Below, one piece after another: positions 21,324 through 31,420 of a DNA stretch of 64,000 nucleotides; the stretch's first letter is position 1, and every line of letters starts with the position of its first letter. This stretch comes from Pseudoips prasinana (Eukaryota > Arthropoda > Insecta > Lepidoptera > Nolidae). Made by a program: the position numbers and the translations under genes. The notes below the pieces were generated by a model. The model was not told the origin of the DNA, searched no databases, and saw only the letters and a program-made list of their open reading frames with translations. The stretch covers positions 1,699,001 to 1,763,000 of the forward strand of contig OX621246.1 in NCBI GenBank assembly GCA_951640165.1, in the 5' to 3' direction.

Positions 21324-21680
21324 GACTCCCTCGTTGGTCTAGCGGTAGCGTGTTCACCCGCAGAGAAAGAGGCCCTGGGTTCAAATCCCGGGTAGGGCCA
21401 AAAGTGATTTTGGGACTTTTCTGTTAAAAAGGGTAATTTCAGCATCAGATCGAAGTCTGGGAGTTGGCGGTATTATAACCCCGTGCCTCGGGGAGCACGT
21501 AAAGCCGTAGGTCCTGTACCTGACCTCTATCCGGTCGTGTCTCTAGGTGTCCCATCGGATCATGAGAGTGATGTAATAGAAAGTGCTCCCGCAACACGCA
21601 CACACTTGTGCACTATAATATGTCCCGCACCGATGGCTAATCTCTATTTAAATTCGGCGAGGAGAACATTATATTTTTTT
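21324..21680 (+). repeat. SINE-D reference copy, essentially complete
   Basis: The best-preserved member here. A box TTGGTCTAGCGGTAGCG, B box GGGTTCAAATCCCGG, body TGATTTTGGGACTTTTCTG, AGCACGTAAAGCCGTAGGTC, CTCATGATCCGATGGGAC in reverse, and GCACTATAATATGTCCCGC, then GGAGAACATTATA. The small frames on both strands over it are SINE sequence. Confidence 0.8.
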
Positions 21681-21819
21681 TAATAAGTAGGTACGTGTTA
21701 GGTACATATATTCGAAGTGTCTTACGACAAGTGCCTTCAACATACCTATTTCTTACAACATACTTATTCAACATACCTATAAAAAAACTGCGTACGCTGT
21801 ACAACCTTTAGAAAACCTA

Positions 21820-22028
21820 AACATAATCTTCTTGACAATAACTTAATACAAGCTAGCTAATTATCACTACTATTATAAAATAAATTGTATAAATGTTTTA
21901 ACATTCCGTGTACCCAAATATCTGTAATATGCAACTAGAAATAATAACTGTATTACTACAAACATGTTCTGACTATTCACAAGCGCTTTTTTAAAGTCTA
22001 CGTGAATAAAAACCTTTTTTATTTATTT
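21820..22028 (+). mobile_element. LINE-J1 3' end
   Basis: TCTTGACAATAACTTAATAC to TCTACGTGAATAAAAACC, then T-rich. Confidence 0.65.
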
Positions 22029-22194
22029 AAAACTGGCCTCGTTATAGGGCGGAGCTAGGTACAAACCAATTTTCTGGTCATCCGACGACTTGAAGGCACT
22101 CCTTGCTGAACCCCGTGCTTCTGGGGCCAATTCAATCACCCTAAAGGAAAGAAACATCATCTACGAGTATACATTGCTGGAGCTCCCGCGCTAT

Positions 22195-22410
22195 TTTACC
22201 ATATCAGCCGAAAGACGTACACAGCTGGACTTAGGCCTCCCTCAAAGATCTGCACTAATGCGGATCTTGCGCTACCATCAAGCGCCTTCATGCAAGGTCT
22301 CAGCGGCCCTTACAAGATCGTCGGTCTATCTTGTAGAGGGCCTGCCTACAATGCGTCTTCCGGTTCGCGGTCGCCACTTTACAAGCGAACTTTACGAGCT
22401 ATTCAATTTT
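22195..22410 (-). mobile_element. RTE-like LINE 3' coding and UTR fragment
   Basis: CATATCAGCCGAAAGACGTA, then GGACTTAGGCCTCCCTC, GATCGTCGGTCTATCTTG and CGGTTCGCGGTCGCCACTT form a lepidopteran interspersed repeat that I recognise as the reverse of an RTE-like 3' end. The 138-codon plus-strand frame (22090-22506) is an antisense shadow of it. Confidence 0.55.
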
Positions 22411-22859
22411 AAGGCTGGTCTATGTCAAGAAATTAGCATTGCTATTCAACAGGTAATGCTGTCAGACAGTCTTCTGGTGAAAGGGAATGGGATCGAAGTG
22501 TTATGACTCACTACCTACAATGTTCGACCAATGCCCATGCTCGCATTCATTGACATGTGTTTTCGTTTGATTTCTTGTTGAGACGCTGTAGACAGATATC
22601 AGCCCTAATATGGCATCAATTTACTGCTATTTACAACAATTACATAAATAAAAAATTTGAGTATTACTTATACTTAAATTTGTATAAAAAAGTGACCACT
22701 CAAATGAATAAAAAAAACATTCAATACAAACACATTAAAAACAAAATAAATACGAATTAAATTTCATTACTATCCAAATTAATAAATAAAATTAAATAAT
22801 ATTATAAATAACATTTAAAAAAAAACATTGTGAAAATGTATACTATAATTAAAAAAATA
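22411..22859. other. AT-rich stretch without a gene
   Basis: Becomes extremely A-rich from 22630. The 67-codon frame there is lysine- and asparagine-rich, as expected of low-complexity DNA. Confidence 0.35.
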
Positions 22860-23665
22860 CAGAGTTAGAAAAATTAAGAAATTTGTCTGTTCTCAGCTCC
22901 TTTAACCCATGACTACATTACATTCGTGGCTAAGCACAATCCCAATGAGCTGATTTTAAGTCTGAGCACGACTCCTAACTGAGTTGTATCCCTCAATACG
23001 GACCTAAATGAATTATCTTAACGACACTGGAAGGCGGCTTTGTCTCGTCCTTATAAATCTGGCGTTGAGCCAGTTTAGACATTCGTACATGACCTAATCT
23101 AGGTGTCTTAACGGCTCAGACCAATCGCAAACGCAAATAACGATTCCATTCCTAAAAATGTACATTCGAGTAAATGTTCAAGAAAGTTTTCATCCGAAAT
23201 AAATTGACAGATACCATCTTAATTCCATAATTTCCTTTAAAACTCGTTTATGTCTCAAGGACCCGAACATTTTCCTTTATTCTCGAGGAATGAAGAATCG
23301 AGAATGAGTTCATCTACGCCGATCGGCCCTCCGATAGAATCCATCCCGTAGCTCCGCAAACTTTAATCGATTTCCATTCGCGATTACAAGCCCAATCCGA
23401 GATTTAAGTACTTAATAGAATTTTTACATTTACTCAACTCTCTACGCTTCGTTTAGGAAACGGAACAATTTTTCCACAACGTTAACGGAACGCAATGCAC
23501 ACATTAATTTCCGTCACGTTGGGAACGGCAAACAGGAGGTGGAAAAATTTAAAATGTCTAAAGTGGATTCGCGTAAATTGATTCCGGACATCGAAGGAAT
23601 ACGGCGGATTGAAGAGTAAATGTTTGACGGGAAATAATTTGAAAACGTTTTCCTAATTTATAAGG
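22860..23665 (+). promoter_or_regulatory. TE-free island upstream of a candidate promoter
   Basis: Nearly 800 bp without any repeat found elsewhere in the window, which is unusual here. Base composition is balanced and there is no long frame. Its position directly upstream of the candidate initiator suggests proximal regulatory DNA. This is inference from position and lack of repeats only. Confidence 0.35.
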
Positions 23666-23866
23666 AGGCGGGCGGGTGTTTAGCCCGCCCAGCTCGCGCC
23701 CACGTGATTATTTTAACGCGCGTGCAAAACTGGTTAGACGAAATCCTTCTAACGCCATCTAGCGCTGGATTATAGTAACATTCCTCCCCGCGACGTCTCG
23801 CCCCTCCGCATAGAGCTGCGCTCCGTTCATTCACTCATCAGTCCCGCTCCGCGCGTCGTGGTGTTG
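23666..23866 (+). promoter_or_regulatory. Candidate TATA-less promoter (initiator plus downstream element)
   Basis: A GC-rich patch holds GGCGGGCGGG with its inverse GCCCGCC (23666-23690) and CACGTG near 23701. The arthropod initiator TCAGT lies at 23838-23842, with A at 23840. If that A is +1, ATACGT falls at +28 to +33 and matches the downstream promoter element RGWYVT at five of six positions. No TATA box is placed correctly. The predicted direction is plus. No transcript evidence is available. Confidence 0.45.
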
Positions 23867-24216
23867 ATACGTGTTCAATTCGTGCTCAATTTACGTAAAC
23901 ACCGATATTGTTTCAAACATACGCTCAGCTGATCTGTGACAATAAGTTTCTACAGCGGCAACGACAACAAAAACAAGAAACAAAGCTGTGAACTCGCGTG
24001 TGTGCTAACTTAAAACCGGACTGCTATCGAAAATATCTCAACGTTGAATGTAAAAATATACGGCGTCGCCTGAGACCCGTCGCACCGCGTGTGACTGATC
24101 GATATTTTAAATGATAACATGGATTCAATTAGGTGATATTTAAGAAGACGGTGAAGTAAATAGTGTGTATTGTGTGTGTATGTGACTGTCGGCGCCCGCT
24201 CGGTGTTCAGCGGTAG
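23840..24216 (+). other. Candidate non-coding first exon (5' UTR)
   Basis: From the putative start site to the donor choices GCG/GTAGGT (GT at 24213) or TAG/GTAACC (GT at 24217). It has only very short upstream frames: ATG followed at once by TAA near 24048, and frames of 10 and 5 codons starting at about 24111 and 24120. Sequence is less AT-rich than its surroundings and free of repeats. Downstream DNA turns AT-rich and repeat-bearing, like an intron. The gene it would belong to cannot be named from this window. Confidence 0.4.
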
Positions 24217-24651
24217 GTAACCTATCTAATATTGATTCTATGTCGATGTATTTACGTATGTAGATATTTGAGATAACGCGTTTGGGATTTGTTTTGAAGC
24301 GATAAGTGTCCGTTTATGAGATATGGGCCTCGTTACATCTATACTTGCTGCAGTTTCGATCCACGGTTTGTCAATATAGCTACCCACGTTTAGATATCAT
24401 TAGTTCGTAGATAAAACAAGTTATTCCATATATGTGTAAGCTTAGTTTGTAACTTAACTTTTTTACCTTTGCCGCCAATATCTTAAAACCGAGGAGTAGA
24501 TGAAGGTTCCACACTCAAAGCAGTGCGATCAAGATGAGATTTGCAATCCTAATCATGTAGCAGATTGGACACATCATATCATAGCTAACTATGAATTTGA
24601 AAATAATTACAATAAAAACGACATACCAGAGACTACACTATTTATAAATAA
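24217..24651 (+). other. Possible start of intron; no gene seen
   Basis: AT-rich single-copy sequence following the candidate donor. Confidence 0.3.
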
Positions 24652-24817
24652 CTAGTTGTGTCCCGTAGTTTTATAAGCTTTAAAGTTTATAAATTATAGC
24701 CTATGTGTATATTACTACAATTTTTTATCAAAATCCGTTCGGTATTTTTTCCGTGAAAGAGTAACAAACATCCATACATCTATACTCACAATATTTCGCA
24801 TTATAATATTAGTAGGA
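24652..24817 (-). mobile_element. Short Helitron, diverged
   Basis: CTAGTTGTGTCCCGTAG at the left is a mutated 3' end, and the hairpin has lost its pairing. The right end TATAATATTAGTAGGA is the inverse of the TCCTACTAATATTATA start seen at 59620. Confidence 0.65.
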
Positions 24818-25794
24818 AGTAAATAATTCGATAAAAATTTAGTACCATCTGTAAATCCTTCCCTGAGATATAAAAACATATTAAAATTTAAGACATGTGA
24901 AGGAGAAATCACGTAGGTAACATTAGTAGGTATAAAATAAGAAAAAAAAACATACAGTTTACGAGTAATTCAATTCAACTATATTTTTAATTAATATGGT
25001 TTTTTGAAATCTGTTGAAAATCTTACCAGTAATTATCACAGACGTCTTAGTTGACATGCCTCAGTATTAAATTGTAAACTGATAAAATACCAATTAATAT
25101 TTGGGGCTGGAGTCGGGGCAGAAAAAATATAATATCCAAAGCCATGGATGATATCTTGATGTGATAACCCTCTGGCTAAATCGCTATTTTACCCCGATAA
25201 AAAACATTATGTACAAATATATTAAGAAGTACAAAGGGCATAACGAACGAAATATACTTGTTTTTACTCTACTAGGTAGATAGGTACTATAGGAAATATC
25301 TAGCCAAAATCCATACTATGTGTCAATTTGCAATATTTTCTTAATTATGTTAGTAGGTATTCAAAATACTACTTTATTATTTCAAATACCTACCTAATAG
25401 TTTTCTAAAATTTTAGACAACATCCTTCTACCTACATCTTAAATAAAAGACTAGCAATAGAATACATTACTTAGAACAATTTCGATTTAAAATATGATAA
25501 TAATATTTATAATAAATTGATAATAATAATTTAGAATAGTAATCTACCAAAATCTTAGTAAAATATTGTCTTAGACCCTAAAACGTTTCCTTTTTAATTT
25601 TCGTGCATTAAAAAATTCAGGCAGGAGGCCTATTATAATTTATTTAATGTCAAATTTTAAAGGCAGGCATAGTATTTATTTACCATTTACCATAAAACTT
25701 ATTCTATCATTACAGGTGAGTAATAATGCGCCAGAGTAGTTAAACTTATATCTATATAATACTTACGTACCTAATCTTACATTATTTTCCCTAC
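24818..25794. other. AT-rich stretch without a gene
   Basis: Contains ATAATAATATTTATAATAAA-type low complexity near 25495-25535. No repeat family or frame is supported. Confidence 0.35.
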
Positions 25795-26005
25795 AAACTA
25801 AGATAACTTAAACTGGCTAAGACAGTTGCCTCGCCTCTTCGTGTCGCGGGTTCGAGTCCCGCGCCGGACAAATATTTGTGTGACCCATAAATAGTTGTTC
25901 CGAGTCTGGATGTAATTTGTGTACGTTTATTATATGTTTGTAAAGTACCCCGCGACACAGGGATTTGATTCCCTAGTGCGGGCGTTGTTTAAAAAAATAA
26001 CTTAA
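25795..26005 (+). repeat. SINE-C copy
   Basis: Head GGCTAAGACAGTTGCCTCGC with B box GCGGGTTCGAGTCCCGCG; body TGACCCATAAATAGTTGTTC and GTTTGTAAAGTACCCCGCG; A-rich end. The second copy is at 63338. Confidence 0.75.
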
Positions 26006-26384
26006 AAAAAAATAAAAATCTAGCTACTGCAAACGCAATAGGCAGCCGTTGTGAATACGTTCAGTAAGCAAGAGATTAAGCATATGTATGTATTTATAAA
26101 TACATATATTAGTATGTCTATAATTTCTCTGGTTCCTATTGGTTCTGATTGGATTTGAGATCAGACCACAGTGTGTTAGTTGACCCAGGATATTTATTTA
26201 TTGATTTATGACCGGAGAAAGATACGGCGTAAGACCGGCGCCTATAAAGTTTACTTGCAATGGTCTTTAAAACGGTATTATACTTACGTAGGTATACTAT
26301 CGTACTCTATTGACCCTGGGCTATTCAGGATTCTTGTTTCTAGATATCTTAATAAGCGCTTTTGTCATACCTACTATTGGAATC
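26006..26384. other. No gene recognised
   Basis: A 70-codon frame at 26180 has no visible domain. GGATTTGAGATCAGACCACA near 26150 may be a decayed SINE-B 3' domain (GGGATCAGATGGC). Confidence 0.3.
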
Positions 26385-26800
26385 AAATATAACAGCTCAC
26401 TTATCACCCTTAAATTGATCCACGGTGCTTTTGCAGCTGGCTTAGCTTGGCTCTAGTTGCAATCTCTCGTTTTATGAGGCTATAGCCTCGTTACACCATT
26501 CTGTCTCCCGCTTTGTTCTGGAGGAAGTGGAACTATTTATTTACTAACTCCACCTTTTTTCTTTCTGGTTAAATTCGTTGCGGGATCCAAGGCAGTTAAA
26601 GCGATTCCACGGGACATGCCTGAGCCTCACCGCTCAGTGTCATTTCATTGTGTGCCACTGTTGATCCTGGCTTACAGGAGTTGCAGTAGTGGGTAAGAGG
26701 GAGGGATTAGTCCCAGCAAAATAAGAATCTTAATAAGTCGTTGTCCACCGCCCTGGGCGTTATTATCCGCGGTGCATTTGAACATGTCACCACAACATCA
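26385..26800 (+). repeat. Repeat-G copy (unclassified interspersed repeat)
   Basis: AACAGCTCACTT, TGCGGGATCCAAGGCAG, GGACATGCCTGAGCCTCACC, GCTCAGTGTCATT and GGAGTTGCAGTAGTGGG recur at 61610 (plus) and 55375 (minus). I cannot place it in a class. It has no terminal repeats that I can see. Confidence 0.6.
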
Positions 26801-26835
26801 CCGAGACAGCAATTTCCTACGTAATTTATAACAAA

Positions 26836-27153
26836 CTAGCTGTGCCCGCGACTTCGTTCGCGTGTTAATTAGTTTATTTTGTTTTTTTTTGTTTTTTCTA
26901 AAATAAATGTTTTTTTCTAAAATAAAAGTAGCCTAAGTTACTCCTTATTACATCAGCTACCTGCCAATAAAAGTCCCGTCAAAATCGGTCCAGCCACTTC
27001 AGAGATTAGCCGGAACAAACAGACAGACAGACAGACAAAAATTGTAAAAAAAAAATTGGGTGTAGGTACCGTATATATATTCATATTTATGTAGAAAAAA
27101 ACGGTTATTTCAATATTACAAACAGACACTCCAATTTTATTTATTTGTATAGA
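26836..27153 (-). mobile_element. Non-autonomous Helitron, subfamily 3
   Basis: The inverted 3' end CTAGCTGTGCCCGCG continues into ACTTCGTTCGCG, so the hairpin is CGCG/CGCG with a different loop. The body has AATCGGTCCAGCCACTTCAG and GACAGACAGACAGAC. The right end TTTGTATAGA is followed by T and preceded on the far side by A, as for the other Helitrons. Confidence 0.75.
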
Positions 27154-27466
27154 TAGAGTTGGCAGTACATCTAAATGGTAACTGTAAAACCTATCTATAA
27201 TGAGGTTGCACTGTCGATGCACTTTCTCATTTGCAAGTCGAAAATAGCACGAGCGAGCCACCGGCCTGCCTGACTCACGCCTTTATTTACGACTACCCAC
27301 CGCTTTCCTCGCCCATCTTCCTGCCGAAGGGAGTAATAACTGTTAAGTGCTTTGCTAAGTGTACGCGAATCTATTCGGGATCAGCTAACATGTGGCTGCC
27401 CTTTATATGCACTAACATATTCGGAGCTCCTTCCACTGGGTTCTGAAAGAAACTCTGTACCCTTAA
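27154..27466. other. No gene recognised
   Basis: Single-copy-looking spacer between two Helitrons. Confidence 0.3.
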
Positions 27467-27784
27467 TCTATACATATAATAAAATCGTAGGAAAGTCAAA
27501 ACTGTACATAGAATATTTTTTTAAAAGGATACTTGGGGCGTTATCTACAATCGATATCGAAGCCCAAAATATAGTTTTTAGAATTTTTGTCTTTTTGTCT
27601 GTTTCTTATGTATGTCCGGGCTAAACTCAAAAAGTGCTGCATGGATTTACTTCAAATTTTGCATGAATATTACTAAGAGGTCGGTTCAACATATAGGCTA
27701 CATATTATCACACTATCACCTACGTGGGAGGAGCTGTGATAGTTTATAAAATTTAACGCGGGTAAAACCGCGGGGCACAGCTAG
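27467..27784 (+). mobile_element. Non-autonomous Helitron, intact ends
   Basis: Starts TCTATACATATAATAAAATC after A and ends with hairpin CGCGGGTAAAACCGCG plus GGGCACAGCTAG before T. It differs from the 5491 copy by small changes only. Confidence 0.85.
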
Positions 27785-28062
27785 TGGTAAATAGATTTTT
27801 AAAGACAAGTTGCGTTCGATTTTAAACGCCAATCCCATTTTTCGACGCAACACGTTACAAACACCATAGCGGGTGGTATACCATAGTTGGCCTTGATTAT
27901 GACCTATATTGACGTTTCGCACGGGTATACATAGACACAAAGATAAATTAATTAATCCACAAAATAACCTGTTATTGTGATTACTAGAATAGTTGGACAC
28001 ATTCTTCTAGATAACGATCTTACTGCGTAAAACGAACGTGATGTGGTGTGTCTTTCCAAATC
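27785..28062. other. No gene recognised
   Basis: Single-copy-looking. The 94-codon minus frame ending at 27716 is partly Helitron sequence. Confidence 0.3.
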
Positions 28063-28336
28063 AAAGTTATTTGAAGTTTTAAATATCTATATTTTGTTTA
28101 TGTCATAGTTAATAAAGACTTACAGCGCAAACCCACTCACACATCAACATGTTTAGTTTTCAATGTAACAGTTTCTACTGAATTTCCTGAAAAATACTTC
28201 AATCTTTACACGTTCGTTTTTTGTTCTTGCAATACAAGAACAAAAAACGAACGTGTAAATAATAGAAATATTAGAATCATTGAACATCGAAGGATGCATT
28301 TCATCGATACCAATGGATACATAAGGAATGATTCTT
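28063..28336 (+). repeat. Repeat-H copy 1, carrying a 25-bp palindrome
   Basis: AAAGTTATTTGAAGTTTTAA, CATCAACATGTTTAGTTTTC and ATGCATTTCATCGAT are shared with 30629-30900. The palindrome at 28205-28259 is missing from the other copy. Class unknown. Confidence 0.65.
28205..28259. repeat. Perfect 25-bp short-loop palindrome
   Basis: Arms 28205-28229 and 28235-28259 pair without mismatch around the loop CAATA. Confidence 0.85.
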
Positions 28337-28595
28337 GATATATTGTTGGGATCAATAATATGGGTGCTTTGTTTTTTTACAAAGAACTTGTTTAAATTCT
28401 GAGTATTACTTAGTCAAAAATATCCAACAATCTCAAGAGGCAGTATTTTAATTTAGTTTCTGAGTACGAAGAATTAACATAATTGATATTACAGAAAGTA
28501 CTTTTTATAAGTATATTTTATCCTCTTATTATACAGAGACTTTTGGCTAGAGACTAGCGACGGTATAAGATGGACTTTAAACTTCTTAAGACTTC
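28337..28595. other. No feature recognised
   Basis: AT-rich spacer. Confidence 0.3.
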
Positions 28596-28700
28596 ATCGA
28601 CTGCTTTGTTGGTTTAGCGGCAGGGGGTCCAACCGCAGATAATGATGTCCTAGGTTTAATTCTCGGCTCGGGTTTTAAAGTGTTCTTGGGATTCTTAGTC
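28596..28700 (+). repeat. SINE-D head, 3'-truncated
   Basis: TTGGTTTAGCGGCAGGG and GTTTAATTCTCGG are decayed A and B boxes. TTTTAAAGTGTTCTTGGGA matches the start of the SINE-D body. Confidence 0.55.
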
Positions 28701-28734
28701 AAGAAAAACTCATAATCATCGTTAAAAAAATGTC

Positions 28735-28930
28735 ACCGGCGACACTTAAGACGAAGGCTGCCGCGGGATACTTGGCTTGTACGTGTCCTTTGATAGATTT
28801 GTCTGCAAATTTGTCCCTGATGTAGCAGTAAGTGAGAGCCACAAACAAGGGGATAACATAGAGAGTGATGTTTACTATAATCATTACCCAGCCCATGGGT
28901 GTTTGTAGTCGCGTCGCGTGGGCGATGGTA
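28735..28930 (-). CDS. Possible exon of a membrane protein, unidentified
   Basis: The reverse-strand frame reads AAFTIAHATRLQTPMGWVM after a stop, then a hydrophobic run (MIIVNITLYVIPLFVALTYC), a charged stretch YIRDKFADKSIKGHVQAKYP and a second hydrophobic run AAAFVLSVAG. The pattern (Pro in the first helix, aromatic residues seven and nine positions later, then basic residues) recalls helix 5 of class A G-protein-coupled receptors, but the spacing is one off, so this is only a resemblance. A possible donor is GCCG/GTGACA near 28740. The acceptor side is weak. It is single copy in the window. It could equally be a chance frame or an exon relic. Confidence 0.25.
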
Positions 28931-28949
28931 AATGCAGCTCATAAAGCAG

Positions 28950-29345
28950 TCGCAACAGTGTAAACACGCCCCAAAACTCTGTCGAAACTGTTAAACACTG
29001 TTTCACATACTCTAACACCTCCTAATTACAGGTAAAACGCATTAAATATAATTAGTGCTTATTTGAATGGATATAAAGGCGCGGTTCGATGGCCGCCGGA
29101 GCAAACACGGCGGGATCACACGCACGATTCACGCGTCCAACAATGCGTTGTTTGTTTCCGAGCTATGAAGCTTTACAAATTTGAGCTCGCATAAATTACA
29201 GTAGGATTACACCGCGGCATATTTGATTAGCTCGTTATACATCCTCCGCTCCACAACCTGTTACCGTGCCGTTTTGGACGAAGGGAATTGATTAAGGAAT
29301 TCTGTTGAATAAACAAGCAATTTGCTTTCGCTTAGCGTAACACAC
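28950..29345. other. Single-copy, moderately GC-rich island
   Basis: No repeat from elsewhere in the window and no long frame. It could be regulatory DNA. Nothing specific identifies it. Confidence 0.3.
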
Positions 29346-29364
29346 ACGCGATTGATGTTCCATT

Positions 29365-29590
29365 TCTTTTTTATTTATTTATTTAACTTTAAATTAGACT
29401 ACAATGGTGGTCTCAATATTAAAAAAATATTACTATAGTGTAAAGAATGTCATTGGATCGTCATTAATATTAATTCCATTCAGCATTAAGTAGGTTTCTG
29501 ACAAAGATTATTAACCGCGTTCCAATATCTACGACGGCGACCAATAGTTAAACGTGCCCTTTGAAGCACGGAAACGTTCAGAAATCAAGT
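29365..29590 (-). repeat. LINE tail fragment and repeat-F piece
   Basis: TTTTATTTATTTATTTAACT at 29370 looks like a reversed tail. GTGCCCTTTGAAGCACGGAAACG near 29554 is the repeat-F core. Confidence 0.4.
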
Positions 29591-29591
29591 C

Positions 29592-29830
29592 ATCATGCCA
29601 GCCAAAGTACGTCCACTGCTGGACACAAGCCTCGCTAAAGAATGGGGGGATATGCCACAATCGCCACGCTTGGCAGACGGGTTCGCGCAGTTTGACGGTC
29701 ATAGTTCACAGAAAAACGCCGCCGCCCGTTTTCTGGTAGGTATTCCCTCGGACGATTTCTACGCCCCCCACGGGATGAGATGGGGTGATGATATTCTATG
29801 CCGTCACCACACAGCATGTGAATCAATCTA
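29592..29830 (-). mobile_element. RTE-like LINE 3' fragment
   Basis: Starts after CATCATG. GCCAAAGTACGTCCACTGC, GGGGGGATATGCCACAATCG and CACGGGATGAGATGG align with 8145. Frames on both strands are shadows. Confidence 0.6.
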
Positions 29831-30261
29831 GCAAATGAATCAGAAATCAATTCACCCGCGGTCTACCATCTATAGACTGGCCGCCTTTAGGGGCCTTAAC
29901 CTCTCCGGTCACTTACGCAATTGCAAAAGCAGCTAGCTAGTGAGCGCACAACACGTGCGACTCTTTCAAAATAAAAATCATTGAAAAATTACTTTTATAA
30001 ATATGTAAACAAAAGCTAAAACAATGTTGTGAGCGTCACTATCTATTTGTGGGCCAATCTTATCGCTTAATTAAACTTGCATAAATAAACAAGGTCAATG
30101 AAAATAGACATTGACGTCTCTTTCGCGCAGATGCATAATAAAAAAATCTCTATATGTCGGCCATTTTGTCAGCTTTGATAGGTATATTCTTTATTGGCGC
30201 TGCGCTTAATGTCCTTTTGAACGTAATTCGGTCGTTACGACCAGTCTCTATGGAGAATAGC
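29831..30261. other. No gene recognised
   Basis: Contains GGCCTTAACCTCTCCGGTCA near 29890, resembling the reversed end of repeat F. Otherwise unassigned. Confidence 0.3.
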
Positions 30262-30465
30262 CATCTGCGCAGGGTATATTATAGTGCATAAGTGTGTGGG
30301 CGAATACAAGTAAATTTAACCCTCGTTCTCAACTAGCTAGCTAGCGGACACGACCGGAAACAGGCTCAACTCCGCTAACTTGTCACTTTTTGGCTTGACC
30401 TGGGTATTGAACCCGGGATTATTATCTGCAGTAACACGCTACCGTTAGACCGGGCTAGAGGCAGG
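30262..30465 (-). repeat. SINE-D copy with internal deletion
   Basis: GCGCAGGGTATATTATAGTG at the left is the inverted 3' body. B box TGAACCCGGGATT and A-box region ACGCTACCGTTAGACCGGG are at the right. CTAGCTAGCTAGC near 30330 is a local expansion. Confidence 0.65.
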
Positions 30466-30551
30466 TTTTAACAAAGATGGCTTACACCGCTGAACCACAA
30501 GAGATGTCGAGTCATACATTATCTTTATATTAAAATGTTCCATTAGCATAG

Positions 30552-30975
30552 CCTTAACGACAATATGTTTAAGTTGCACTTAGCAGCGCGCAACTCGCCT
30601 AGCCACATGTAATGTGTCTAGATGCCAACAAAGTTATTTGAAGTTTTAAATATCTATATTTTGTTTATGTCATAGTTCATAAAGACTTTCAGCGCAAACC
30701 CACACACACATCAACATGTTTAGTTTTCAATGTAACAGTTTCTACTGACTTTGCTGTAAAATACCTCAATAATTATTTTAATAACAAAGAATCTAGTAGT
30801 AGTATAATTTTGGTAATATATTATTTATTAAACTATAGAAATTTTATATATCATTGAAGGTCGATGCATTTCATCGATAAGAATACATAAGGAATGATTG
30901 AGTAACGACAATATGTTCAGGTTGCACTTAGCAGCGCGCAGACTCGCCTAGCGACATGTAATGTGTCTAGATGCT
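30552..30975 (+). repeat. Repeat-H copy 2 between 75-bp direct repeats
   Basis: TAACGACAATATG, GTTGCACTTAGCAGCGCGCA and CACATGTAATGTGTCTAGATG (one C/G change) occur at 30552-30626 and again at 30901-30975. Between them is repeat H (30629-30900). The simplest reading is 1.2 copies of a 349-bp tandem unit. Copy 1 at 28063 has no such flanks. Confidence 0.65.
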
Positions 30976-31420
30976 CATGTCGAGAGACGTACAACTATTA
31001 ACAATATTAACGAGCGACGCACGCCCGCTGGGCTACCGTCCCGCCATTTATCAAATTATTTTTATATATATAAGCTGAACCGCAGCCCACCCATTGCTTT
31101 ACAAGCTCCACCAAAAAAGGGACGTTTTAGTCCTTTTTTCACGTCTACAATATTATGATGATCTGGGTACGTTTTTGTTGTTTTACAGCGAAATTTGATG
31201 AAGAAATTCCTTATGAACACTGCTATTTAGATAGGAATCGCGCCTTTACTAGTTAACACACTATTTATTTACTGCAGCCTGTACAGAAAAAACGTCGCCA
31301 ATGTAATAAACTACTCGGATACGTAGGTAAAAACGGTTGCAATCACGTATTAGTACGCTTGGGAATCCTGCGAGTCCAAGAGACGCGTGCAAAAGGAAAT
31401 AGTATTTACACTATCGTCTA
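30976..31420. other. No gene recognised
   Basis: Single-copy-looking. The 65-codon frame at 30961 begins in the direct repeat and has no domain. Confidence 0.3.

Noticed and set aside
21340..21400. A tRNA gene
   Set aside because: A and B boxes are present, but they belong to a SINE head: the acceptor stem does not pair and the SINE body follows.
22090..22506. 138-codon plus-strand frame
   Set aside because: It lies antisense over an RTE-like LINE repeat; the translation has no domain.
30552..30975. An LTR retrotransposon
   Set aside because: The 75-bp direct repeats have no TG...CA ends, primer-binding site or coding region between them.
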